A DNA stretch of 64,000 bases from Holothuria scabra (lineage: Eukaryota; Echinodermata; Holothuroidea; Aspidochirotida; Holothuriidae). Within the stretch, counting starts at the first letter, position 1. Every line of letters starts with the position of its first letter. This document shows positions 52,058 to 61,452 of the stretch, piece after piece. The translations under genes were made by a program, and so were the position numbers. The stretch spans positions 37,040,846-37,104,845 of the forward strand of contig CM074193.1 in the NCBI GenBank assembly GCA_037179385.1. Direction: 5' to 3'. The notes under the pieces were generated by a model. The model was not told the DNA's origin. It saw nothing but the letters and a program-made list of their open reading frames with translations, and ran no database searches.

Positions 52058-52659
52058 ATCTAAAGACAGGAGGCTTTTCAAACAGTATGGATCACCCACT
52101 TGACTAAAATGCCTTTTGTGATATCATGTTTATTTTCTTGGTGTTTTGCTACAATTCAGAATCCCACGTACTACAGACGCGTCATTATAGTAACAAAGGT
52201 GTCATATCACAACGGAAACACGTCATTATAATAGCAAGGAGTTCATATTTCATGACAACGAAAAGGAATATTCAACTTGAGTAATTCCTTTAAACATTTA
52301 CATAAATTTCATAAAAAGGCAACACAAAAGTTTTGTTATCCCTCTCATACAACCACACTTTCGGTGCAAAACCTCAAAATATTTTAATATAGACCCCTTC
52401 TCAAAAAGGCAGTACAAAGGATTGTGGGATAGCGTCTCGGTGGGCGTCCTTTTTTGCCACGGTGAAATGATATAAACAAAACTGACGCGTACCAACATCT
52501 GTACCACAATGGCACAACCTGACAACAATTGAAATGTCTAAGGAAAAAGAAAGTCTGCCATCCTCGCATTACACCCCTGCTACGGCAAGCCGATGAACCA
52601 ATATTTAGTACCACAATATCATTTCTAAATGTTTGGAAGACAGTATCTTATCTTTATGA

Positions 52660-52920
52660 TTAAAGGGCAAGAGCAGTCAGTCCGACTTGAAGTAGTGTAG
52701 TAGACTATCCTGTTTCACGATTGGCTCTTTATATCATGTGAAGATATTTTTCTTCTCAAATGTGAAATTTACTAGGAGTAACTGCTTAGTTTACCTTGAA
52801 CATGTAGTGTTAAAGTTCTAAAACATTTTGAAAGATACTTTGAAGAGAAATAAGAAGTAAGTTAGTGGATTAAGCTCTTGCTTCAAAATAAGTTTGGGGT
52901 GACTGCTATTGTCCTATGAA
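52660..52920. mobile_element. TTAA-flanked MITE, family AGGGCAAGAGCAG, copy 3
   Basis: TTAAAGGGCAAGAGCAG begins at 52660, with body similarity throughout to 44316-44561. The right end GACTGCTATTGTCCTATGAA has decayed and the right TTAA is lost. Confidence 0.92.
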
Positions 52921-53335
52921 CCATAATATATAAATATCTGAGTGTTCATTAAACCTAACAATCAAAAACTGAAAAGAACTTGAACGGCATTTTATTTACT
53001 AAATTCCGAAAGCTATTTCGCGTAATATGTACATTCTCATCATCACTAGAGTAATTCAGAGAACTTTTTCACTGCTTTATTACTGTCTATGGAAATTCAA
53101 ACTCCGTCAACTCTTACCCTAAACTGCAACTTTTGTAGTGTACAGAAAATCCTCAATAAGCTCTGCTCTTCAATTGACAACAATTCCAAAAAATGCAAAG
53201 TATACTGTAAACTACTATGTTTTGTGTTTTGCGTGTCAATGTGAGTAAACATGCTTGATGGTTTTGTGCACGTATACGTGTGCGCTCGCCAAATTTCGTG
53301 TAGGTGGATTGTTCATACAGAGGAATTCGGTCCTG

Positions 53336-53549
53336 GACGGGGGGAGGGGGGGCTGGGGGTAAGGTGGAGGCTGGGGGGGTCGCGCTTTGGCGCTGGGGGT
53401 CAGAACACCCCATAACACAACCTTGCAATGAAAAACACCTAAAACAGCTGTTTTTCTCTTTTTCCTTAGACTTTCCCTCATGTCGTGCCCCCAAACAGCC
53501 CATGACACCAACCCCCCCCCCTCATGACACAATCCTGGCTACGCGCCTG
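53336..53549. mobile_element. Second copy of the small GTAGCCA-type element
   Basis: From about 53399 it matches 3778-3922 closely (CACCCCATAACACAACCTTG, TTTTTCCTTAGACTTT, CTCATGTCGTGCCCCC, CATGACACAATCCTGGCTAC). Its left part is expanded by a G-rich run (53338-53400). Confidence 0.7.
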
Positions 53550-54368
53550 CCCTAGGTACTTACTTCGAATTACCCATTTCCAAGCTTCTCTGCATGCTGA
53601 TCCCGAAATTTTCTTAGGCAAACTGCTAGCGTTGATTGTTCAATTTAAAGCCTTTGAAAGGGGATTGAGAACTTAAGAACTTTTAAATAGGCAAAACCAT
53701 CGATACATCGAGTGTTACCAGAGTTGTGCTTTTGGTTTGCTGATGAAAATATTCTGGTTTCGATTGTGACATCAATCTTACAGCAGAAGTTTACACAGTG
53801 CACTTTAGCATTTTCAAAATTAATCTATCTTCGAAAGAAAAGTGCATATATCCCCAAATAACAAGATTTGACATATTACTGTTACACAAGTTACATCTTC
53901 TAATACATTCAACAACATCCTCTCTCCTATAGCACTATTCTTCTCATCTACCTCTAGACAGCTAGACTTTTGATAAGCTATTCATGATTCACTTGACTTC
54001 TTTCAAAATTGTATTTTCTAAGGCACGCACTATGTTTACGTTGGCTTTTGACGTTGTCTAAAGGTCCTGTCTTACATTCTCAAAGTCTGTTTTAATAAGA
54101 CATAGAACTTGGACCATTATCATACAAAATGGTTGTAATAAATATATTTAAAAAAATACATTTCTCAATGCAGCAGGATCCATAAACCCGATAGAGATTT
54201 GGATTTGCATAATTGGAGTTGAAAGATTTCCTGAATGTCCTTTTTTCATCTCGCACAGATATTCAAGGATACAGCTTGTGGTTCAACGCTACGGCCAGCA
54301 TATCCCAACTAATTTGCATGACAGAACTGGCCTCCGGAAACCCTTTGGTTTCAACCACGGACTTCCTA

Positions 54369-54738
54369 TACATGGACAGAGCATACTGCGTGGTACATTG
54401 TCGCTACCGTAGTGTGAGAAAAAGCGCACCAAAATGGCCATCTGCTATGGTTTTGGGTTAAAGTTTGGACTTGCTTAAGTATATTCCCATATTTTGCAAG
54501 AAAGTTGAAATATTTTTGAAATATGGCAAGGTAAGGCCAAAATTACTTCACGTATTGCAGGAATATGATATTGTTTCCCATTCAAGCTAAACCTTTGCTT
54601 AAGATATTACAGAGTCGTCGTCAAATCAGACGAGTTATAGGTTCACGTCGGCCATCTTGGTGCGCCTTTTTGTCCCAGTCTGTGGCGACTACCTACGGAT
54701 AGGACGTACACGTTACATGCCAGTGCTCTGTCCATGTA
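54369..54738. mobile_element. GGACAGAGCA MITE, copy 2
   Basis: TACATGGACAGAGCA at 54369 is mirrored exactly by TGCTCTGTCCATGTA ending at 54738. It is about 370 bases and non-coding. It lies about 200 bases downstream of the stop codon of the minus-strand gene. Confidence 0.9.
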
Positions 54739-54950
54739 CATTAGACCGTGGTTTCAACTTATTCCGAACTATATGTTGCAACCTGTAAGGCACACGAAAG
54801 CACAAATGTTAAGGCCCATACTATTCAGCTGCAATATTACACGGCTTCGGATATTATGAAAGTTGAACTGCCTGGCAATGACTCACAATGTTACTCATAC
54901 ATGGTTACATTGTAAAAGTTTTCATGCTTGTAATAAACATTTTCCTTTCT

Positions 54951-55083
54951 TTAAACTGTGGTAGTTTGTGAAGAATTTCGATTTGTATTTAATATGATCC
55001 CGTTTGGGCAGGAGATACGTATTGCTTCATCATACTCTGGAGGAGGATCGTTGGCTGGCGTTGTGCCTGACCGATGAAATTGG
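54951..55083 (-). CDS. Terminal coding exon of a two-pass membrane protein with a PPxY tail
   Basis: This is the last coding exon of the gene whose previous exon is 55850-56295. On the minus strand a pyrimidine-rich tract runs straight into CCCCAG, and the exon opens at 55083. The first base completes the AG left by the upstream exon to give a Ser codon, and the frame then stays open for 43 codons to TAA at 54951-54953. The peptide is hydrophilic and carries PPPEYDEA, a PPxY motif of the kind that binds WW domains, for example in NEDD4-family ubiquitin ligases. It then ends in a Ser/Thr/Asn-rich tail. I saw no AATAAA in the first 100 bases downstream. The phase match with the upstream exon is the main support. 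The protein family was not recognised. Confidence 0.72.
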
Positions 55084-55104
55084 CTGGGGAATGAGAAAAA
55101 CAAG

Positions 55105-55326
55105 GAAATAGACTTTATGCATTGACGACACACTGACGTCATCCTTGCTAAAACAACGGCAAGATTACGGAACACACGTAGGGATTCGCCCTGTTCGTGT
55201 ACCAGCCTACGTGCATATTCGACTGGTTGACACATCAGCTGTCTGCATTTGTCTGTGTTGGTTTGTTTTGCCCCCAAAGAAGGGCGTACCTTTTGCCCTG
55301 TGACATCATATGCATGAGGTAAGACC
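55105..55326. mobile_element. ATAGACMTTGTGCATT MITE, copy 2, at the intron acceptor
   Basis: It aligns throughout with 45443-45658 (ATAGACTTTATGCATTGACG, CACTGACGTCATCCTT, ATTCGACTGGTTGACACATC, GTGACATCATATGCATGAGG). Its left edge is some 20 bases from the splice acceptor of the host gene. Confidence 0.85.
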
Positions 55327-55544
55327 AATGTTATTTTGAAGTCACAATCCCAAGCGTGCACTTCGTACTTCTTGCCCCATTGGTAACGTAGAAGTGAAAG
55401 TTTTTCTTTGTCTATACGACCATTGCTCTCAAATGAATTATGTAATTTCGTTCAGATTTTTACTGCTATTCTACCGCTAGCTTTTATTTATTAAATCCAA
55501 TATTATTCACCAATTTAAAACTTAACTGATCTTTTCTAATCATC

Positions 55545-55740
55545 TGATTGGTCAATTACATTTTACCCAAACACTTTTGCTCAACATCTTTTACCAACAC
55601 TTGGATTTTACCCAACCATAATTTACCCATCAAATATGGTATGGGTAGATTGGTAACCAATTTGTTTGGAATAATTTGCTGATTTTAGCACTTTGGATTT
55701 TGCCCAACGCTTTTCACTCAACCGTTTTTACAGTGTTCTC
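55545..55740. mobile_element. TTGGGTAAA-motif foldback fragment in the intron
   Basis: Repeated TTTTACCCAA and TTGGGCAAAA-like words occur on both strands (55560-55720). The right edge reads ACAGTGTTC, close to the ACACTGT form of the family terminus. The left edge is unclear. Confidence 0.6.
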
Positions 55741-55849
55741 GATGGAGGACATTGCATGGCCGCCTTGCTGTGTTTTTGATTGCTTAGCAAATTATACCAT
55801 TCGGTTTCAAAATGATCAAAGCAACTCAGTACCTAATTGAATTTCTCAC

Positions 55850-56295
55850 CTTTGTACTTCCAAGCCTCTACCTTGACATGAATAAGGATTTTCGTTGACA
55901 ATCAAAATATCTGTTACGTTTTCTTCTCCATTTTCGGTGATTTTAATTGAGTTACTGCTTGAATGTTTGTCTTTTTTTACTTTCACGTAAATGAAAAATA
56001 ACAGCAAGAATAAAACTGGCATGGATCCCACGAAGAGGAGCATTACACAAAAATATAATTCCCCGTACATTAGTGCCAGGATCCCTAATCCAATACAAAG
56101 ACCACAGAAAGCGAACAAGCCAACAGTCTGAATGCATTTGGCTTCTTTACTGTCACACCAGTGGCAAGTCACAACTCCAGTTATGTCGACTGGTACGTCA
56201 TCGACCTTTTCATGAATCTTCATCTTGAAAATAGGAACGATGTCCGTGTCTAGAGAAACAACAGTTTTAACATAGTTCTCCTCTGGATCGTCACC
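55850..56295 (-). CDS. Internal coding exon encoding the two membrane segments of the same protein
   Basis: The exon is read on the minus strand. The acceptor is ...TTACTGAAG at 56296 after a T-rich stretch, and the donor is AAAG|GTGAGA with the exon ending at 55850. It gives 148 codons plus two bases (phase 2), which joins in frame to 54951-55083 for a C-terminal portion of about 192 residues. The N-terminal 50 residues are polar and acidic and lead to CHWC (residues 44-47) and a third Cys at 54. Two hydrophobic segments follow at about 55-77 and 82-105, closed by basic KVKKDK (positive-inside, so the tail is probably cytosolic). A Ser/Asn/Glu-rich linker then leads to the PPxY exon. An ATG lies at 56223, but the open frame continues upstream to the acceptor, so this is probably not the first exon. 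I could not find upstream exons. Two-TM proteins with PPxY tails often act as adaptors for HECT ubiquitin ligases; that role is inferred only from the motif. Confidence 0.7.
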
Positions 56296-56506
56296 CTTCA
56301 GTAAGAATGAAATTAAGAAAACAAATTAAAGTAAAATATAGTGAAAGCACCGACTGACTGATATCCGGATGAAATTCTGATCGTAGTTTAAAAAAAAAGT
56401 TCAGAGTTGTTACTGCGGATGTGCTATGATGAGTCCTATACCCCTATGACCAATGAGTAAGGGAGACTAGTCACGCGCTGTGTATAGGTTTGTGCACTGT
56501 AGCGGC

Positions 56507-56935
56507 GGTGGCTCATTGGAAGAGTGCGTACCCTTACAATAATAATAATGTAATGATTTGCATTTATAAAGCGCCTTTATATGAAACATCTCAAAGCGCT
56601 TTTCACAATCATTGCCCCTGGTCATTGATAACTTGTAAACCCCACACTATATAGTGCACATCCCTCGCTGTTCGTACCCGGCACACTGAACAGTAATGTC
56701 GCTTCATACTGTCCCCTGCGGCACTTCTCACAGGAGCAGCCACTAACAGCGCATCACTATAAAAATAACCTCACAATTACTCATTTAACCCCTCGGTGGA
56801 GAGAAGCAACCGATATAAAGCATCTTGCTCAAGGAAACAACACAATGACCATGAAGGTGGGAACTGAACCCGGAATTGTAAGATCTCAAGTCTAACGCCT
56901 TAACCAATAGGCCACCATGCTCTCGACCTTTTGAC
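56507..56935 (-). mobile_element. tRNA-Ser-like SINE
   Basis: On the minus strand, GTGGCCTATTGGTTAAGGCG, AGACTTGAGATCT (anticodon arm, TGA) and GGGTTCAGTTCCC make a head like tRNA-Ser(TGA) without a variable arm. The body includes AAAGCGCTTTGAGATG and AAAGGCGCTTTATAAATGC, and it ends with an ATT/TTA repeat. Elements with AAAGCGCTTT bodies are widespread in marine animals. The plus-strand GGTGGCTCATTGGAAGAGTG at 56516 is a second tRNA-like segment at the far end. Confidence 0.75.
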
Positions 56936-56999
56936 CTTTTGAACAAAACTGTAACTGAACTTACTTATTGTAAATTGTCATAGAGTTGTGATGAGTTAG

Positions 57000-57135
57000 T
57001 TAGATGGGGGTTAACAGCACAGTTTCTAACCAGGGAGTTGCAACTCCCTGTTCTAACCAATTGGGCCAAGTCCTGCCGGCCACGGTCATTATTTCCAGTT
57101 GTGGCTCTCTTGCTTGTTTTCCCTTGTGATGAGAA
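57000..57135. repeat. Repeat module with an internal palindrome
   Basis: It contains the CAGGGAGTTG|CAACTCCCTG palindrome (57031-57050) immediately followed by the CCAATTGG...CAGTTGTGGCTC module found in the MITE at 22 kb. Confidence 0.6.
57031..57050. repeat. CAGGGAGTTG palindrome 5
   Basis: CAGGGAGTTG is directly abutted by CAACTCCCTG with no loop. A lone half copy GCAGCTCCCTG lies near 57245. Confidence 0.95.
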
Positions 57136-57978
57136 GAGGTTTTGCTTTACTCCTTCTTTCCACAACCAGGATGCAAGGCATTCATACTCGCGAATGGGGC
57201 GGTGCTAAAAACTCAAGTGATGTAACAGCCTAGTTGCTTAATTTGCAGCTCCCTGACGAAGAATAACAGGAAGTTTAGCGGATCTTGAATTTGTCATGAT
57301 GAGGTTTCTTGCATTTCAGAAAAAGGTTGTCATTGTTCAAAATGTATACAGGTAAAACTAGTGATGGGAGGTACGTGACGGAAATAGAAATATTATGCTA
57401 CAAGCTCGAGTTTAGAGACGTACATGAGTAACACGTTTGTACAGTGATGTAAAAATAAACTTGTTTAAAATAGGGAGTGTGGTATTATAACTACTAGACG
57501 TAGAAAATACTGACAAGTTTAAATGCAAAAGAGATGGTTTAGATTATGTATTTCAGTTGCCAAAACTGGAAGAATTTCACGCTTTTTATTTGAATTTATT
57601 TGAAGTTAAACTATCAAAAATTTTCTCACCGAATGACAATTTCAGTTTTTTGAAGTATTAAAGTTTTTGAAGTATTGTTCGATGGTAGTGCTTACTGCGG
57701 TTTGGCAGTTCCGAACCAGATCTCATCTACGTAAATGTATCACTTGATCACCAACAAAGTGAACACATGCTTTCAGATAGGGAGAGATATAGTAGGCTAC
57801 CCTTCTGACTAATGAGGTTTGAGGGTACGGAGAAAAGTACGCTGTCTTATATTTCACTACTCTTTCAGAGCTCTCTCTCTCTTTTCTCATTTCTTCTAGG
57901 CCAATAAGTTTCAAGAAATATGAACATTCTCAAATTCCTCACCCATCTTCTTTTTCTTTGATTGGATTAGTTTTCCTT

Positions 57979-58290
57979 AAGGCTTGTTTACACTAGCAAC
58001 ATTTGTAAAACCTTCTCAAAACACTTCACCCGCAACAGACCTAAAACAAGTTTGTTTTCGGTTTGGTGCACAGTGAAGACAGAGTAAAGACAATTTGAAA
58101 AAACAAATTGAAAGTGTTTTGAGAATGTTTTAAAAAGAATTGACAGGACATTTCTTTTGCAACAATTCCAAAACATTTTCAAAACATGCTGTATACCCTG
58201 TCCACATTGTGCAACAAACCGGAAACAGGCATGTTTTTCGATTTGTTGCCGGTGGCTATTTTGCAAATGTTGCTCGTGTATAAAGGCCTT
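57979..58290. mobile_element. AAGGCYTGTTTACAC MITE, copy 1
   Basis: AAGGCTTGTTTACACTAGCA and the next ACATTTGTAAAA are mirrored by TTTTGCAAATGTTGCTCGTG and TATAAAGGCCTT at the right. The interior repeats AAACA/TGTTTT words on both strands. The reading frames across it are by-products. Confidence 0.88.
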
Positions 58291-59507
58291 TACAGTACGG
58301 TTGTTCAAAGGAATCGTTTTAAATTTGTCGTATCAGATTACTCAGTCAAATATGTGCAGCTCACTGTAACGACCTCTTTTTACAGAACCACCACTAACGA
58401 AAAATAATGTAAACAGTAAATAACTACAAAATGCATGATATTAATTGGATTCTACAAAGTTATTTACATGTGGTAAAGCATAGCCCTGCGTACATAGCTG
58501 ACTTTTCCACTGAAAATACCAGTCTGCCACCGTGAAGCATCAAAATCCCGAAATGTTCTTTTGAAGCTACGGAAGCCTCTAATACCTTTTACGTATATTA
58601 CAATTATAGTATCTGGATCATGTGGTCACCGACTTACCAGCCAAGCAAGCGCCTATTTGCAAGGGCATTTCATGTTTCAGTAGAAACGTCTAGGTCAGAA
58701 GATAGATACGCAGTTTCTATTTCTCAGTTTCCCCATCCGGGATACTTTATTATCTTATCCGTTCTCTGTTCATAACCCTCTGTAACCATTTCAATTCTGA
58801 AGTAAATAAAACATTACTCAGTTCGTTGCTCTGCTTCGAATTATAAGTTGCTCGATTATGAAGAGAATTAGAGAAATCGCCCGTACATGCATTTTGTCTA
58901 ATAAAATGCCTTAACTCTCAATTCAACATATTATTCGAACGTTTCAAACTATGATAAAAGAAGGGTAACGTCAATGTCCTAAAGGATGGCAGTTGACAAA
59001 ACGATAGAAAGAGCTTTCAAGAACGCAATACAGTCGCTTCAAGAACCGTAAGTCAAATATCCCTCAAGGAATGTGCCTCAGTTTGTACTGAAAGTATAGA
59101 CATCACTAAAAAATTATCTGTATTTATTCTTTAACGTCTTTTCATCTACAAACACTATTGGATTAACAAAATCAACAAGACACGAAATGAAAACACTGTA
59201 GCAAGTCTATAAACTGGCTACTACACTTCGCATTCGCTCGTAAAAAGGGATCTAGTAGAGACAAGAGAAATGGAGCAAGGTGTCAAACCTCCAATAATTT
59301 AGTTGCCACCCTGACACAGATTTCCGCTCAATAACTCATGTGAAAATTTGAGAGTCGGAAAAAGGGGAAGATGTTAATGGTGATCGCAATTCGTATTCAA
59401 TTTTGGTCTAACCTTATCTAATTTGCTGGTATTTAAATTTCTTTCATGTAAAATGCATTCTAATATTTCCTACGACGATTTACTATGATTGCAAAAACAG
59501 GTGATTG

Positions 59508-59695
59508 TGATTGTGTAAGTGGTAGAACTTCCGACTCTCAACCCGAGGGTCCAGGCTTCGCTTCCCGTACCAAGTCATACGTTGCAAGACCTTTAAACAG
59601 AACACTCTGTATAGTTATGCGCGATTCTCCACAACAAGCAATGGAGTAGGGGAACAATCAATGCAATGGACTTCAAATGAAAAAAAAAAAAAAAA
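59508..59695 (+). mobile_element. tRNA-derived SINE with poly-A tail
   Basis: TGTAAGTGGTAGAACTTCCG, an anticodon-arm-like CCGACTCTCAACCCG and GGCTTCGCTTCCC (degenerate B box) head a sequence of about 110 bases. It ends in a run of 16 A at 59680-59695. Confidence 0.7.
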
Positions 59696-60308
59696 CCGTG
59701 GTCCCTCTACACTTACTTAAAACTCGATCAAATCGACTCTCCCATGATTTTTCACCTTACTCATAAAGTTCTGCTTTGGACAACAGCATGAACAGATGAA
59801 GGGGTTATGAACAAGGACATAAACGTGCCCGTACACTTTTACCAAGAGACAAAACAAAGGATGTAATAACAAGTACTCCGCTAAGGTAATACAATTAAAT
59901 ATTTTTTATCCTTCCCCATTTAACATTAATTAAAATGACGTGATCACATGTATGTAGCTGATCCAGCTACCACTACACTACCTGTAGATATCATTTGTCA
60001 TTGCCTCAAATGTATGACCTTCCAAAGTACGGAACTGTTATTCCCAAAATTCTTGGCACTAGCATAATTTACACAATAGATAGAATGTTTCATTTGTTCA
60101 ATGAATGGATATAAGGAAATGTTAAACAGCTTTTAACTTCCGCAAAACACCGTCAGGGTAAGATGCAATCGCTTTTCTTGGAAAAGTAAAATTTGGCTGT
60201 ATAGTAGGGGACCGAAAGTTTATTAAGTGATAGCCCCATCATATCGTTGGTAGCAGCCAACGGCACCTATACAGTATACGTTAAATTTTCATACTTGCAT
60301 CTAAACGC

Positions 60309-60523
60309 CTGAATACACAGGCGCCATTTCTAAAATAATTCCAAACATTAACTTCAAAACACGATTGTTTTCAGTTTGTTGCACAGTTTAGACGGGGTAC
60401 GCAACAATCTCGAAACATGTTTTGAAAATGTCTCCAAAGAATTGGCATGTCAATTCGTTGAAAACATGTTGCAGGCAGGTTTATGTTGCAAAAAGGTTTT
60501 TGGAATGTTCCTCTTGTATACAG
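60309..60523. mobile_element. Related TGTATACA-ended MITE, copy 2
   Basis: CTGAATACACAGGCGCCATT at the left faces GGAATGTTCCTCTTGTATAC at the right. The interior TTTTCAGTTTGTTGCACAG and AACATGTTTTGAAAATG parallel 58050-58190. It is diverged from the copy at 57979. Confidence 0.65.
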
Positions 60524-60788
60524 AAAGTTTTGGTAGCATGGGTGGCATGTATCGTCTTGAAAAACATAATGTGTGACTGACATTCCAAGACACGATCTGA
60601 TAAATAATTGGCGGAATTGAATCTTTGGCTCCAAGACGCTAGGAGGATATTTGATCTCCTCGGGGACTAGGTCTAATAACAAGCGGCGCAGAATGTTCAT
60701 GTTCAGTTTCGGGTTAAAGACCTTGTTCATGAAACAAACAGAGAAGGTATTGTAAGGTTGTTTCAAGCACTGTGTCTCCATGTAACGC

Positions 60789-60973
60789 AAAAAAGTATTT
60801 TCACGTGACGTCACAATTGATAGGTCCATGGCCGGACAAACATCAGCAGTGTTTTAATGCAACAGTCAGTCGTCAGCTGCCTGTCAGCTACTGAGCTATC
60901 TACACAAGATGCATAGTACACAAGATTTTACCAGTCAAAAGGGGCAGGGTGGTGACGTCAGTGGAAGCCCTCT
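60789..60973. mobile_element. ACGTCACAA MITE, copy 4
   Basis: TATTTTCACGTGACGTCACA on the left and GGTGACGTCAGTGGAAGCCC on the right, with GTCGTCAGCTGCCTGTCAGC inside, place it in the same family. Confidence 0.82.
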
Positions 60974-61354
60974 GTAGTCATCCCATTATGAATGTTTTCA
61001 GCGTTTCTTTATTTACGGTATTTTGTGTAAATCTCGAGTTCAGGAATATATTCAGAATACACAAACTGATGCTAGTAAGTGACATTGTCGTGTGAGTGAT
61101 CATCAGACTCCCACAAAAAAAAAAAAAAAAAAAAAAAAAAATTAAAAGGAATACGCATCCGGGGTCTGTGTAAGAAAAATTCTGACTACAAGTGCCGACA
61201 GAAGCAAATTATTGGCATCTAAAAGTTTAGACTAATACCCAAAGAAATTTTCGTGTAGTATGTAGCAGTGTTTACATCTAAATTGTCACAATTGGCTGGA
61301 CAAAGGATCAATACACAGAGTGTCTGAACATGTTCTATACACAGAGTCTACGAA

Positions 61355-61452
61355 GATCTTCCGTAGTGTGAAACAATACCCTTTAAAGCCCAAGCTCTTA
61401 AAGGATCTTCCGTAGTGTGAAACAATACCCTTTAAAGCCCAAGCTCTTAAAG
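61355..61452. repeat. Exact 49-bp tandem duplication
   Basis: The unit starts GATCTTCCGTAGTGTG and ends CTCTTAAAG. The copies at 61355-61403 and 61404-61452 are identical, which points to a recent duplication or an assembly artefact. Confidence 0.95.

Larger units (their letters stand above)
55084..55849 (-). other. Intron filled by transposons
   Basis: This 766-base intron separates the two exons and has GT at 55849-55848 and AG at 55085-55084. It contains a MITE copy at about 55105-55326 and a TTGGGTAAA-motif foldback at about 55545-55740. The MITE edge lies only about 20 bases upstream of the acceptor, so the branch point is probably inside the inserted element. Confidence 0.65.

Noticed and set aside
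54951..55361. Single 136-codon exon as an alternative to the spliced model
   Set aside because: Its upstream half lies in the MITE at 55105-55326; the CCCCAG acceptor at 55084 and the phase match support splicing.
56965..57165. Possible upstream exon of the minus-strand gene
   Set aside because: The frame covers the dispersed palindrome and repeat module, and no convincing donor site in phase 0 was found.
60371..60829. 152-codon minus-strand open frame
   Set aside because: Its 3' part lies in the MITE at 60309-60523 and the rest has no motif; similar peptide pieces at 58.2 kb come from the related MITE.
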